Positions 50,748 through 60,095 of a stretch of 64,000 nucleotides of DNA are shown piece after piece. How positions within the stretch are numbered: the first letter of the stretch is position 1; every line of letters begins with the position of its first letter. Under the pieces are notes generated by a model. The model was not told the origin of the DNA. It made no database searches and saw only the letters and a program-made list of their open reading frames with translations. Source of the stretch: Candidatus Cacconaster caballi. GTDB taxonomy: Bacteria; Bacteroidota; Bacteroidia; Bacteroidales; UBA932. The DNA is taken from contig JAGHST010000016.1 of NCBI GenBank assembly GCA_018065695.1, forward strand, positions 62,001 to 126,000, in the 5' to 3' direction. Both the position numbers and the translations under genes were made by a program.

Positions 50748-52000
50748 CATACGAAGAGAAGTTAGAATGGCTTTTCGCTCAGTTCCCGACCTATCAGCAG
50801 GTCGGCGAGAGAGCCTTCAAGAGCGGAATCGGGACTATGACGGTCCTGGACGAAGCTCTGGGGCGGCCACACAGTTGTTATAAGACAATCCATATCGCCG
50901 GAACCAACGGAAAAGGGTCCACAAGTCATATGCTCGCCGCAGCTCTGGCAGCTTGCGGCCTAAGAACCGGTCTTTATACCTCTCCCCACCTGAAAAACTT
51001 CAGGGAGCGCGCCAGAATTGTCGAGAACGGTTCATACCGCTACATTTCCCGAGAAGACGTGGAATCGTTTCTGGACAGATGGAAGCCGCTGTTCGAAGCT
51101 GAAAGGCCTTCCTTCTTCGAGATTACCACCGCAATGGCTTTCGACTGGTTCAGAAAGGAAAACGTGGACATAGCGGTCATCGAGACAGGTCTCGGAGGCA
51201 GGCTCGATTCGACGAACGTCATAACTCCGATACTCAGTATAATAACCAACATCGGACTGGAGCACTGCCGGCATCTGGGTTTCACCCTCAAGGAGATAGC
51301 AGGCGAAAAGGCCGGAATCATAAAGCCGGGAGTCCCTGTCGTCGTAGGCGAAACCGTTAATGAGACAAGGCCGGTATTCGAGGCCAAAGCCAGGGAATGC
51401 GGCAGCCGTATCGTATTCGCCTGTGAATGTCAGAAATATCTGGACGTAACGCCCCTGCAGCTTGACTTGAAGGGCGACTATCAGCAGCGGAACCTCAGAA
51501 CGGCAGACGCCGCCGCAGCGTTGCTGGAACTGCCAAGGCAGGCCGCTGCAGAAGGCATTCGCCGCTGCTCTGCCGCCACTGGTTTGCGCGGCCGTTGGGA
51601 AACACTGCGGAAAGCCGGCGCCGACAAAGCGCAGGTCATCTGCGATACCGGACACAATGCCCACGGCATCAGGTGGATACGCGAACAGGTAGATAGGATA
51701 TGCTGCGACTACGACAACATTTTTTTCATATTCGGTGTCGTAGCCGACAAGGACATAGATGCCATAGCCTCGGTCCTGCCGCATGATGTCAATTACATTT
51801 TCACCCAGCCCTCCTGCGAGCGCGCACTTTCCGCGACAGACCTCGCCAACGCCCTGCACGACCGCGGCATCAGCGGCCGTACGGCGCCAACAGTCGCTCA
51901 GGCCTTTGCCGTTGCGGACTCCATCTGCGGAGAAAAAGATCTTATACTGATAGGCGGAAGCAACTTCACCGTATGCGACGCCATTGACCTGTTTGCATGA
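50744..52000 (+). CDS. folC: Bifunctional folylpolyglutamate/dihydrofolate synthase
   Basis: 418 residues. Adds glutamate to dihydropteroate or folates. Mur-ligase-type P-loop HIAGTNGKGSTSHMLAAAL (about residues 43-61), then YTSPHLKNFRERARI, ETGLGGRLDSTNVI and GEKAGIIKPGVPVV. Later signatures are LRGRWE, CDTGHNAHG and IFGVVADKDI. The overlap of 4 bp with the LOG-like gene suggests translational coupling. Confidence 0.95.
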   Translation: MTYEEKLEWLFAQFPTYQQVGERAFKSGIGTMTVLDEALGRPHSCYKTIHIAGTNGKGSTSHMLAAALAACGLRTGLYTSPHLKNFRERARIVENGSYRYISREDVESFLDRWKPLFEAERPSFFEITTAMAFDWFRKENVDIAVIETGLGGRLDSTNVITPILSIITNIGLEHCRHLGFTLKEIAGEKAGIIKPGVPVVVGETVNETRPVFEAKARECGSRIVFACECQKYLDVTPLQLDLKGDYQQRNLRTADAAAALLELPRQAAAEGIRRCSAATGLRGRWETLRKAGADKAQVICDTGHNAHGIRWIREQVDRICCDYDNIFFIFGVVADKDIDAIASVLPHDVNYIFTQPSCERALSATDLANALHDRGISGRTAPTVAQAFAVADSICGEKDLILIGGSNFTVCDAIDLFA

Positions 52001-52007
52001 CTGCCCC

Positions 52008-53213
52008 ATGAGCGAAAATGCTCCTTTCATAAAGTTCATTCTCGACCACGCTGAAGATGATACGTCAAGGCTTCTGTTCGCCTCCGACCGCTATCCTGAG
52101 ATTGACGTGCGCAAGGCCTGCTCCACAATCGAGGCTCGGCGGAAGGCAAAATCCAAACTGCCTTCGTGGTATGCCGTCCCTGGAATCATCTACCCCGGCT
52201 CTCTCCCGTTGGAGCAGTGTTCCTCGGAGGCCACCGCCGGATACAAGCGGATATTCTTGAATGAGGGCGGCAAAGTAGCCGACATCACCGGAGGACTTGG
52301 AGTGGATAGCAGCTTTTTTGCCGGCAAGGCAGCGGAAGTTACTTATATGGAGAGAAGCAGGGAACTTTGCGAAGCGGCGCGTCACAATTTCGAACTGCTC
52401 GGAATCTCCAATGTCGAAGTGGTCAATACCGAAACATCGGCCGACAATCTCCCGCAGGGGCATTTCGACCTTATATATGCAGACCCTGCAAGAAGAGGCA
52501 GGAATTCTTCCAGAATCTATTCCATATCAGATTGCGAGCCCGACATTCTTTCGCTCAAGGACTCTCTGCTCGGGAAGGCGGACTCCCTTCTGGTAAAAAT
52601 ATCTCCAATGGCGGACATTCACCGCACCCTGGAGCAGTTTCCTCAAGCCACCGAACTCCATATAGTCTCTCTCGACGGAGAAGTCAAGGAACTTCTCGTA
52701 TGGTGCAGGAAGGGAGACTGCCGGGGCCTTGACGCTGAAATCGTATGCGCAGACCTGCATTCAGGCCGGAGGAGTACCCTTTTCCGCTTCACTCTGCAGG
52801 AAGAAGCCTCAAGCGTGCCTCTGTTTGCCGGTCGGATAGGTAAATACCTGTTCGTCCCGGGGCGCAGCCTCCTCAAGGCCGGTGCATTCAGACTCTGTTC
52901 GAGCCGTTTCGCTCTGGAAAAACTCGCGCCCAGCACACATCTATACACCGCAGATTCCGTCTGCGAATCGTTTCCCGGCAGGATTTACCGCTCAGTCGAA
53001 GCGGTTAAATGGAGCAAATCAGCCTCAGAAGACATCGCAAAACGTTATCCTTCAGCCGAATTGACAGCAATCAACTTTCCTCTCGCCACAGACGCCCTGC
53101 GCAGGAAGATGAAAATACGGGACGGAGGAAACGTTCATATTTTCGCAACTACTGTAAATACAGATAAATTTTTGTTAATTTGCACCCGCATTCAAAACGG
53201 CATAAATATTTAG
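52008..53213 (+). CDS. SAM-dependent methyltransferase, THUMP-like/PG_1098 type
   Basis: 401 residues from ATG 52008, 7 bp after folC; an upstream ATG at 51984 lies inside folC. The methyltransferase core is visible: KVADITGGLGVDSSFFAG (SAM motif I), VTYMERSRELCEAARHN (motif II) and DLIYADPARRGRNSSRIY (motif IV, DPxR). The C-terminal third matches a ferredoxin/THUMP-like fold seen in the Porphyromonas PG_1098 family. The nucleic acid or protein target is unknown. A possible internal promoter (TTAATTTG, 53175-53182) near its 3' end may serve the next genes. Confidence 0.85.
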   Translation: MSENAPFIKFILDHAEDDTSRLLFASDRYPEIDVRKACSTIEARRKAKSKLPSWYAVPGIIYPGSLPLEQCSSEATAGYKRIFLNEGGKVADITGGLGVDSSFFAGKAAEVTYMERSRELCEAARHNFELLGISNVEVVNTETSADNLPQGHFDLIYADPARRGRNSSRIYSISDCEPDILSLKDSLLGKADSLLVKISPMADIHRTLEQFPQATELHIVSLDGEVKELLVWCRKGDCRGLDAEIVCADLHSGRRSTLFRFTLQEEASSVPLFAGRIGKYLFVPGRSLLKAGAFRLCSSRFALEKLAPSTHLYTADSVCESFPGRIYRSVEAVKWSKSASEDIAKRYPSAELTAINFPLATDALRRKMKIRDGGNVHIFATTVNTDKFLLICTRIQNGINI

Positions 53214-53217
53214 ATAA

Positions 53218-53880
53218 ATGTACAAAAAGCTAACAATCATCGCGTTTGCACTGATTATGGTAGTACCGGCATACGCTCAGCAGACCTACGCCGAGGCAAA
53301 ACGCGCATTCAAAAGGGAGTACAGGGAGGCTCACCGCTACGATCCCGTATCCCACTCTTTCAGCCTCCAGTACTCACGACAGCCATTTTTTGCCAGAAAC
53401 AACTTCAACGGCTACACTCTCAAACAATTGAGTAACAGCAGCGAAAATAAAAGCAATTCGCTCTCCTATGTCTATGGAGACAATCTCGGCAGCACAAAAT
53501 CCATCGGAACTTTTCTTCTTGAATACAATATGATATTCTCCAGCGGAAGGGCGTTCTCCTGTGACCTCGGTGCAGCCTTCTTCAGCCGTGATCGTTTCAG
53601 CGGAATAGACGGAAAACAATTGCAGTCCAAAAAGGGTGCTGTCATCTATGTCGTGCCCAAGTACAAATATTTCTATCTGACACGCAAGAACATCCGTATG
53701 TACGGGGACATCGGCCTCGGAGCCGGTCTCTACTTCGGATTTGCCAGCAGACTCCGCCCTGCATTCCAATTCAATCCGCTTGGTATGGAAATCGGAAACG
53801 ACAAGATTTTCGGAACTTTCGGGATAGGATTCGGCAGTCTCTTTACGGGAGGCACTGTCGGAATAGGTTACAAACTTTAA
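53218..53880 (+). CDS. Hypothetical envelope beta-barrel protein
   Basis: 220 residues with signal peptide MYKKLTIIAFALIMVVPAYA. The mature protein has many short strands rich in Tyr, Phe and Gly (HSFSLQYSRQPFF, VIYVVPKYKYFYL, MYGDIGLGAGLYFGFAS, GTFGIGFGSLF) ending in VGIGYKL. This pattern fits a small outer-membrane barrel. No family recognised. Starts 4 bp after the methyltransferase gene, followed by a lipoprotein 12 bp on. Confidence 0.7.
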   Translation: MYKKLTIIAFALIMVVPAYAQQTYAEAKRAFKREYREAHRYDPVSHSFSLQYSRQPFFARNNFNGYTLKQLSNSSENKSNSLSYVYGDNLGSTKSIGTFLLEYNMIFSSGRAFSCDLGAAFFSRDRFSGIDGKQLQSKKGAVIYVVPKYKYFYLTRKNIRMYGDIGLGAGLYFGFASRLRPAFQFNPLGMEIGNDKIFGTFGIGFGSLFTGGTVGIGYKL

Positions 53881-53892
53881 ATCGTGCAAGTA

Positions 53893-54498
53893 ATGAAGAA
53901 ATATATTTCAATCCTGGCATCGGCCGTAATGCTTGCCGTGCTCACTGTTTCCTGCAGCAATATAAGTGAAGGAGTCACCTCCGTCAGACTCAGGTCATAC
54001 TCTGAAAATATGGTGAAAAACTATGTCATCAATCCCGTACTGACCATCAACGAATCCGCTTTCAAGGAAAAGGATATCTTCAAGGAGGGATTCACTGTGA
54101 CTAAGAAAGGGAAATACACGATTACGCTGCGTTCCGCCACTGACAGCACCTGGTCTTATATGCAGACTTCGGACAACACCAGATACGTAGTTTCAGGCAT
54201 TATCCGGATGCTTCCCGACAATGCCCTCGGACTTCATATGTGGGAATGCAGCGCCGAAGTCTCCTACGATGAGAATAACGGTTACACATCCGTTCTGAAG
54301 ACAGTAAACCCTGCGGAATTCTACTGGGAAGACCAGTTGATGGAAACCGAATACACTTACAGCATCGTGTTCGACGGCAAATTCACAATCGACACATATC
54401 TGTCAGACAAGCATCTTGACAGCGGTGTTCTGACATTCTATAGGACAGGCACCGGATCGGTCATCTCCGACAGTTGGGATATGACAAGCTACCGGTGA
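53893..54498 (+). CDS. Hypothetical lipoprotein
   Basis: 201 residues from ATG 53893; an upstream in-frame GTG at 53884 is possible. Signal peptide MKKYISILASAVMLAVLTVS, then lipobox Cys21. The mature domain is beta-rich (SVRLRSYSENMVKNYVINPVLTI, GKYTITLRSATDSTWSY, YSIVFDGKFTIDTYL). It is probably partnered with the barrel protein upstream. Its 3' end overlaps the convergent DPP-IV gene by 10 bp. Function unknown. Confidence 0.7.
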   Translation: MKKYISILASAVMLAVLTVSCSNISEGVTSVRLRSYSENMVKNYVINPVLTINESAFKEKDIFKEGFTVTKKGKYTITLRSATDSTWSYMQTSDNTRYVVSGIIRMLPDNALGLHMWECSAEVSYDENNGYTSVLKTVNPAEFYWEDQLMETEYTYSIVFDGKFTIDTYLSDKHLDSGVLTFYRTGTGSVISDSWDMTSYR

Positions 54499-56540
54499 GA
54501 TTCTGCGGGCGTGAAAGGCCTGAAATGATTCTTCAAAGAGGCAGGAATCTGCTCCTCGAGAAGATAGCGATACCAGAAGGTGTAGTCCTGCAAATCGGAC
54601 TGCGCCTTTTGATTTCCCCTGTAGCCGTGCATTCCTCCCGGATAAATCATAAGTTCAAAGTCCTTGCAGTCGTTCTGCAGGCGGTTTATGAGCTGGAGCG
54701 TGTTCTGGAAGTGAACATTGTCATCGCCGGTGCCGTGGGTGAGGCGAAGCATATTGGTACTGTCGCCCCTGTATGCGGAAACTCTGTCCAGAACTCTCGA
54801 TGCGGCATAGCCTTCAGGATTGTCTTGAGGACGGTCCATATAGCGTTCACCGTAATGAGTGTCATACAAAGCCCAATCGTACACTCCTCCACCGGCTATG
54901 CCGTATTTGAACCATTCACTGCCTTCGGTCACGAGAAGAGTGGTCATAGTTCCGCCGAATGAAAAACCTTCCACCCCGACCTTTTCGGGATTGACGAAAG
55001 GAAGTGCCGTGAAGCACTTGAGACCGTCGATGAAATCCTCTATTTCAAGACAGTTCAGGCGGCGATAGACTTTCTCGATATCCGCCTTTCCGCTATGGCC
55101 GGCTGAACGGGGGTCGAGAACAACCTGTATCACTCCGTGATTTGCCCACCACTGAGTAGCGAAAAGATTGGCGTTCCATACGTCCTTTACCTGAGGATTG
55201 TCCGGGCCGCCATATATGTTGACCTTCACTGGATATTTTCTTACTGCCGCAGTGTCGAGATCAACAGGCCATATTACGAGTGCGGGAATCTCAAGCCCGT
55301 CACGGGTACGGATACTCGTCAACTCCCGCGGAGCGATGGCATAACTGTCAAACTGAGGTCCTTTCGAATCTTCAATCACAGTAACGTGTCTGGCGGAATC
55401 CACCGGGCCTCTTCGCGGCACCGAAATGCGCACCACCTTGGTAGGAGTCCGGCCGTTGGAGGCTTTCGCCACAATTGATGCGCCGTCGGGCGAAATCTCC
55501 GCTACCGCGAAATTCAAATCCCCCCAGGAAAGCCTGTCGATTTTCTTGCGTCTGACATCGAGGCGGTAGATGTCTTCGCGCACGTCACTGTCGCGACGGG
55601 CTGTGAAGATTATCTCCTTCTCCCCTTCTGAAAGCCGCAGGAGGTTGACTGACCAGTTTTTCCCTTCAGTCAGTTGAGTGAAGGTCTTGCCGTCGTATGA
55701 GAGATAATATATCTGCTGCCACTTCGTAAAGTCGCGGACAATGTATATGCCGTTCTTTCCGAAAAGCATACCGTCCATCCAATCTATCCAGCAGTCCTGG
55801 TGCTCCCTATATACCGGCTCCCCTGTACCGTCGTACGGATTGACACTGAAAAGTTCGAGATTGTCCTGAGCCCTGTCCATCCGGGAGACCATCAGGCGCC
55901 TGCCGTCTCCGCTCCAGAAAGGTGTGCCGAAATACTGGTCCTCCTTCTCGTTGAAATCAGCCCATACGGTCTCTCCTCCCTGTGCGGATACGAAACCTAT
56001 CTTTACCGTAGGATTATCTTCCCCTGTCTTCGGATAGCGTGTTTCGTTGAGAACACCCCTCTTTCCGTCAGGCAGATAGATTGGAAACATCGGCACCTTG
56101 CTGTTGTCGAACCTGTAGAAAGCAATCACCCGGCTGTCCGGCGACCACCAGAAGGCGCGATATTTCGAAGGCCTGCCTAAAATCTCCTCGTAATATACCC
56201 AGGAAGCATATCCGTTGAGTATCAAATCACTTCCGTCAAAAGTATGACGGACAATCCTTTTCGTCGAGACTTCAATCGAATAGAGGTCGTTGCCCTTCGT
56301 GTAGGCGATTCTCGTTCCGTCCGGAGACCAGGTAGGGTTGGACCATCCTTCGACAAGAGAAGGCACCGGCTTCTCTGCGGGAGGCACCGGAGCTTTGTAA
56401 CTGATGTCATTCAATATGCCTTCGGGCAGTTTCTCCAACAAATCCGTATCAGTCAGACGTTTTTTCTGGGAGAAATCAGTTGCGGCCACCTGAGGGAGAG
56501 AGACCAGCAATGCAAGAACGAGAACCGATATCCGTTTCAT
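54489..56540 (-). CDS. Dipeptidyl peptidase IV-type serine protease (S9B)
   Basis: 683 residues with signal peptide MKRISVLVLALLVSLPQVAA. Cleaves X-Pro/X-Ala dipeptides from peptide N-termini. A beta-propeller domain fills the N-terminal two thirds; the double-Glu substrate motif appears as SWVYYEEILGR. The C-terminal alpha/beta hydrolase has the nucleophile in VEGFSFGGTMTT (GxSxGG), Asp in THGTGDDNVHF and His in YPGGMHGYRG. Last gene of a seven-gene minus-strand run that begins at lpxB. Confidence 0.93.
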   Translation of the reverse strand: MKRISVLVLALLVSLPQVAATDFSQKKRLTDTDLLEKLPEGILNDISYKAPVPPAEKPVPSLVEGWSNPTWSPDGTRIAYTKGNDLYSIEVSTKRIVRHTFDGSDLILNGYASWVYYEEILGRPSKYRAFWWSPDSRVIAFYRFDNSKVPMFPIYLPDGKRGVLNETRYPKTGEDNPTVKIGFVSAQGGETVWADFNEKEDQYFGTPFWSGDGRRLMVSRMDRAQDNLELFSVNPYDGTGEPVYREHQDCWIDWMDGMLFGKNGIYIVRDFTKWQQIYYLSYDGKTFTQLTEGKNWSVNLLRLSEGEKEIIFTARRDSDVREDIYRLDVRRKKIDRLSWGDLNFAVAEISPDGASIVAKASNGRTPTKVVRISVPRRGPVDSARHVTVIEDSKGPQFDSYAIAPRELTSIRTRDGLEIPALVIWPVDLDTAAVRKYPVKVNIYGGPDNPQVKDVWNANLFATQWWANHGVIQVVLDPRSAGHSGKADIEKVYRRLNCLEIEDFIDGLKCFTALPFVNPEKVGVEGFSFGGTMTTLLVTEGSEWFKYGIAGGGVYDWALYDTHYGERYMDRPQDNPEGYAASRVLDRVSAYRGDSTNMLRLTHGTGDDNVHFQNTLQLINRLQNDCKDFELMIYPGGMHGYRGNQKAQSDLQDYTFWYRYLLEEQIPASLKNHFRPFTPAESHR

Positions 56541-56546
56541 AATGTA

Positions 56547-57224
56547 TTATCTTCTGCTGCCACCGGCAAAGATGGCGATATAATAAATCAGAGTTGCCAG
56601 TGAACTGAGTGCCGCTACTACGTATGTGCAGGCAGCAGCCTTGAGTGCGCTTGCGGCCATATCCCTGTTGTATTCATCCACAATGCCGTGGGATGTCATC
56701 CAGGCCAGTGCCCTGCGGCTGGCATTGAGTTCCACAGGGAGAGTCACGAAACTGAAAATGGTGGTGAGAGCGAAAAGGGCGATGCCTATCATCATAAGTT
56801 GAGGGAAAGCCTTGAGAAGCAGCATTCCGGCAAGAAGCACCCAAGTCACGGCTTTCGATGCGAATGAGACTACAGGCACAAGAGCCGTACGCACCTTGAC
56901 AGGGAAATATCCTTTTGCGTGCTGCACGGCGTGGCCGCATTCGTGAGCAGCCACAGCGGCCGCAGCCACCGAGCATCTGTCATATACCGTTTCACTGAGA
57001 TTCACCGTTTTCTTTGAAGGATCGAAGTGGTCTGTCAGCGAGCCCGGAGTGGAGGTCACTGCGATTCCGCCTATACCATAGTCATTCAACATTTTCTGAG
57101 CGACTTCGCGCCCTGTGAGGCCCGAAGATATCCTGATCTTTGAAGCCTTGTCCATTCTTGATTGCAAAACAGCCTGTACCACATAACTGAGTACGGCTAT
57201 GCCGATAAATAAAATCCAATACAT
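56547..57224 (-). CDS. YugP-type zinc metallopeptidase, membrane-anchored
   Basis: 225 residues. An N-terminal membrane helix (YWILFIGIAVLSYVV) is followed by a domain with the zinc motif AAHECGHAVQHAKGY (HExxH) at about residues 92-106. TSTPGSLTDHFDPSKKTVNLSE lies just before it. Two or three hydrophobic segments fill the C-terminal half. The family (neutral zinc metallopeptidase 2) is widespread with no well-defined substrate. It starts 7 bp after the helicase gene. Confidence 0.9.
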   Translation of the reverse strand: MYWILFIGIAVLSYVVQAVLQSRMDKASKIRISSGLTGREVAQKMLNDYGIGGIAVTSTPGSLTDHFDPSKKTVNLSETVYDRCSVAAAAVAAHECGHAVQHAKGYFPVKVRTALVPVVSFASKAVTWVLLAGMLLLKAFPQLMMIGIALFALTTIFSFVTLPVELNASRRALAWMTSHGIVDEYNRDMAASALKAAACTYVVAALSSLATLIYYIAIFAGGSRR

Positions 57225-57231
57225 ATCTTAC

Positions 57232-58644
57232 CTAAATAAAAAATTCATCTTTGAAGTTAATGAAATATACCGTTTCGACACCCCGTGTGACGGCTGTATA
57301 GAGCCACTTGAGGTCGTCTATCGTGGGTTCTTTCCAAAAAGGATTGTCAATGAACACACATTTCCACTGTCCGCCCTGTGATTTGTGACAGGTTATCGCC
57401 GTCGCGTATTTTATCTGCAGGGCGTTGAAATACTTGTCTTCCCGAATTGCAAGATAGCGCTTTCGCGCATTCTTTATATCCGCATAATCCGCACTTACGC
57501 CTTGATACAGAGCATTTTGCTGTTCGGCGGAAAGAGCGGGCCGCTCCGATGTCAAGGTATCCAGTATGACTTTGGCCGTAACCTCGACGTCATTGTAGTC
57601 CGGAAAGGACAATACTGCCTCTGCAAAATTTATTCCGTAAAGTTCTTCGTACTTCCCTATTTTTACAAGTTGGGCCACGTCGCCGTTTGCGATGAAGTCA
57701 AGTTCGGGAATATCTTCAAGAAACTGATAGCAGTTCTTCACCACCATAAGTTTGTCTCCTTTCGACAGGCGCTCCTCCTGAAACAGCACTCTGGCGCGGA
57801 TGCCGGCATTGTAGCGGTTGGCCATTCTGTTGGAACGGCACAATACGACAATGTTGTCAAGCCCGTACTTTCCAACGGCATCTGACAACGTCTCGATGAG
57901 TTCAGTGCCACTGATGCGGTGAACGTCCCGGAAGGATTTCACGTCAAGTCGGGGAATTTCCTCTCTTCCGCTTTCAATGAGGCGGCGTATGACCGTCGCA
58001 TTGGAAAGGATCCCGCTTTCAGCAGCCTGTCTGACGACAGTGGTAAGCGAGGCGGTCATAAAAACGCCGTAGCGTTTCATATAATCCGGGTCCAGGGCAG
58101 GACTCTGCTGAAGTCCCACAGGGGGCAGCTGGCCGCGGTCCCCTACGATTATGAGCTTGTCATTGGAACCGCTTCTGACAAAGGCCACCAAATCGTCAAG
58201 AAGGTCCCCAGAACCGAATATGCTGTCGGAATTGGTGTCGGATATGGATATGAGCGAAGCCTCGTCCACTATGAAACAAGTATCCTTCGTCTTGTTGAAA
58301 TTGAGCTGGAACTCACCGATGCCGGCCGCCAATGACTTCTGACGGTATATGCATTTGTGAATAGTGGATGCCTTGCGTCCTGTAAAATTTGAAAGCACTT
58401 TGGCAGAACGTCCTGTAGGCGCCAGAAGCACGCAGTTGTGTTGAAGTTCACTGAGAGTGGCGACAAATGCTGCGAGTGCGGAGGTTTTGCCTGTGCCGGC
58501 ATACCCGTTCACAATCATCAGGTCGCACTCGTCATACTGAACCGCAAAGTGCGCAAGCTGATTGAACAGATTTTCCTGACAGGGTGTCGGAGGAAACTTC
58601 AGGTGAGACCGCAGCTTGTCGGCGAAAAAACTTTCCGTTCCCAT
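57232..58644 (-). CDS. RecD/Dda-like ATP-dependent DNA helicase
   Basis: 470 residues. SF1B-type helicase: P-loop VNGYAGTGKTSALA (about residues 44-57), Walker B CFIVDEASLISI, motif III VGDRGQLPPVG, SH3-like insertion in the C-terminal half, and UvrD_C_2 motif TAITCHKSQGGQWKCVFID. YTAVTRGVETVYF closes the protein. Probably acts in DNA repair or recombination without RecBC partners. Its ATG overlaps the trkH stop (TAATG). Confidence 0.9.
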   Translation of the reverse strand: MGTESFFADKLRSHLKFPPTPCQENLFNQLAHFAVQYDECDLMIVNGYAGTGKTSALAAFVATLSELQHNCVLLAPTGRSAKVLSNFTGRKASTIHKCIYRQKSLAAGIGEFQLNFNKTKDTCFIVDEASLISISDTNSDSIFGSGDLLDDLVAFVRSGSNDKLIIVGDRGQLPPVGLQQSPALDPDYMKRYGVFMTASLTTVVRQAAESGILSNATVIRRLIESGREEIPRLDVKSFRDVHRISGTELIETLSDAVGKYGLDNIVVLCRSNRMANRYNAGIRARVLFQEERLSKGDKLMVVKNCYQFLEDIPELDFIANGDVAQLVKIGKYEELYGINFAEAVLSFPDYNDVEVTAKVILDTLTSERPALSAEQQNALYQGVSADYADIKNARKRYLAIREDKYFNALQIKYATAITCHKSQGGQWKCVFIDNPFWKEPTIDDLKWLYTAVTRGVETVYFINFKDEFFI

Positions 58645-60095
58645 TATGCGCGACGACGATAGAGTACGAATGTCAGCAATATGGTGTATATGCCGAGACG
58701 GCCGACTATCATCTGAAGGCCCATAAGGAACTTTACAAAGGCCGGGGCTGCCGAGAAACTTCCGCTTGCGGAGCAGATGTCACCGAAGCACGGCCCCACG
58801 TTGCTCATCATTGACACGGAAGCCCCTACCGAACTCAGCATATCGACACCGAAAACGGAATATACCAGGGCCATGATAAACGTAATGAAGAGATACAGCA
58901 GCACATAGATGGTGACGCTGGAAAGCATATCACGGTCTATAGTCTGTCCTCCGGTCTTGACGGAAATCACAGCATTGGGGTGGGCTATCTTCACAAGTTG
59001 CGCCTTGGCAGCCTTGAAAAGGAGCCAGACCCTGTCTGAACGGAGTCCGCTGGTGGTGGAGCCGGAGCATCCGCACTGGATGCTGGCATAGAGAAGCACC
59101 AGAATGGAGAATACCGGCCATAGGTTGGTGTCCGCTATGCCGAATCCTGTCGTGGAGATGGTGCTGATTACAGCAAAGAAGCCGTTGCGCAGGGCATCAT
59201 CCGCACTGTCGAAAGTCCCCTGGAACAGCAGGTTCAGCGACACCAGAACGGAAGCTATCAATATGGTTGAAAGATAGAATTTGGTTACCGGATTTTTCAG
59301 CACCTTCAGATTTCTGCCTGCTATGGATGCGTATATCAGCCCGAAATGAAGGCTGGCGACAATCATGAAGAACATCAGGATTATCTCAATCCAAACGGAG
59401 CCGAATGCGGCAATAGAGGCATTCTTCGTACTGAATCCGCCGGTAGCGGTCACACTGAGAGCGTGGTTTATCGCATCGAAAGGAGACATTCCGGCAAGCA
59501 TCAGGAGGAGGAATGAAGCCACCGTGATGCCCAGATATACCGTCACCACAACTTTGATGAAGGTATCCGACTTGTAGCGGTAGTTGCTCTTAGATATCTC
59601 GTCCACGTCCATTTTGCTCATTTTGAAGCGGACCGTGCCGAAGGTCGGCAGAATCATCATAATGAAGACGACCACTCCGAGGCCTCCGATATAGTGGGTG
59701 GACGAGCGCCAGAAAAGGAGTCCTTTCGGAAGTGCTTCAATATCTTCAAGGATGGTGGCGCCTGTGGTGGTGATGCCGGAAGCACTTTCGAACCAGGCGT
59801 TGACAAGAGTGAACTCACCTCCCCAGAGCACATAGGGAATCATTGCGAAGAGGCAGCTGAGCACCCAGGAGAAAAGCAGGATTGCCAGGCCCTCTCTGGT
59901 ATTGATATCCTTTGCCCTTTTCGTGAAGATCAGAGGGAACAGCCCCACCATCAAAGTTATGACAGCACCTAGGATTAGAGGAGAAAAAGATGTGTCGAAG
60001 CCGTCGAGTGCGGCCACACCGGCAGACAAAAACATGAATACAGCATTGCATATCAATGCTATACCCACATTCCTCGTTATTACTCCCCAATTCAT
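58644..60095 (-). CDS. trkH: TrkH-family potassium uptake channel
   Basis: 483 residues, about 10-12 hydrophobic helices. Pore-loop selectivity regions include SASGITTTGATI, SVTATGGFST, STISTTGFG and SSVGASVSMMSNVGP (four repeats with a central Gly). WRSSTHYIGGLGVVVF lies near the first pore. It imports K+ at low affinity, normally gated by a cytosolic TrkA ring. No trkA is in this window. It overlaps the orphan four-helix sensor gene by 4 bp upstream and the helicase downstream. Confidence 0.93.
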   Translation of the reverse strand: MNWGVITRNVGIALICNAVFMFLSAGVAALDGFDTSFSPLILGAVITLMVGLFPLIFTKRAKDINTREGLAILLFSWVLSCLFAMIPYVLWGGEFTLVNAWFESASGITTTGATILEDIEALPKGLLFWRSSTHYIGGLGVVVFIMMILPTFGTVRFKMSKMDVDEISKSNYRYKSDTFIKVVVTVYLGITVASFLLLMLAGMSPFDAINHALSVTATGGFSTKNASIAAFGSVWIEIILMFFMIVASLHFGLIYASIAGRNLKVLKNPVTKFYLSTILIASVLVSLNLLFQGTFDSADDALRNGFFAVISTISTTGFGIADTNLWPVFSILVLLYASIQCGCSGSTTSGLRSDRVWLLFKAAKAQLVKIAHPNAVISVKTGGQTIDRDMLSSVTIYVLLYLFITFIMALVYSVFGVDMLSSVGASVSMMSNVGPCFGDICSASGSFSAAPAFVKFLMGLQMIVGRLGIYTILLTFVLYRRRA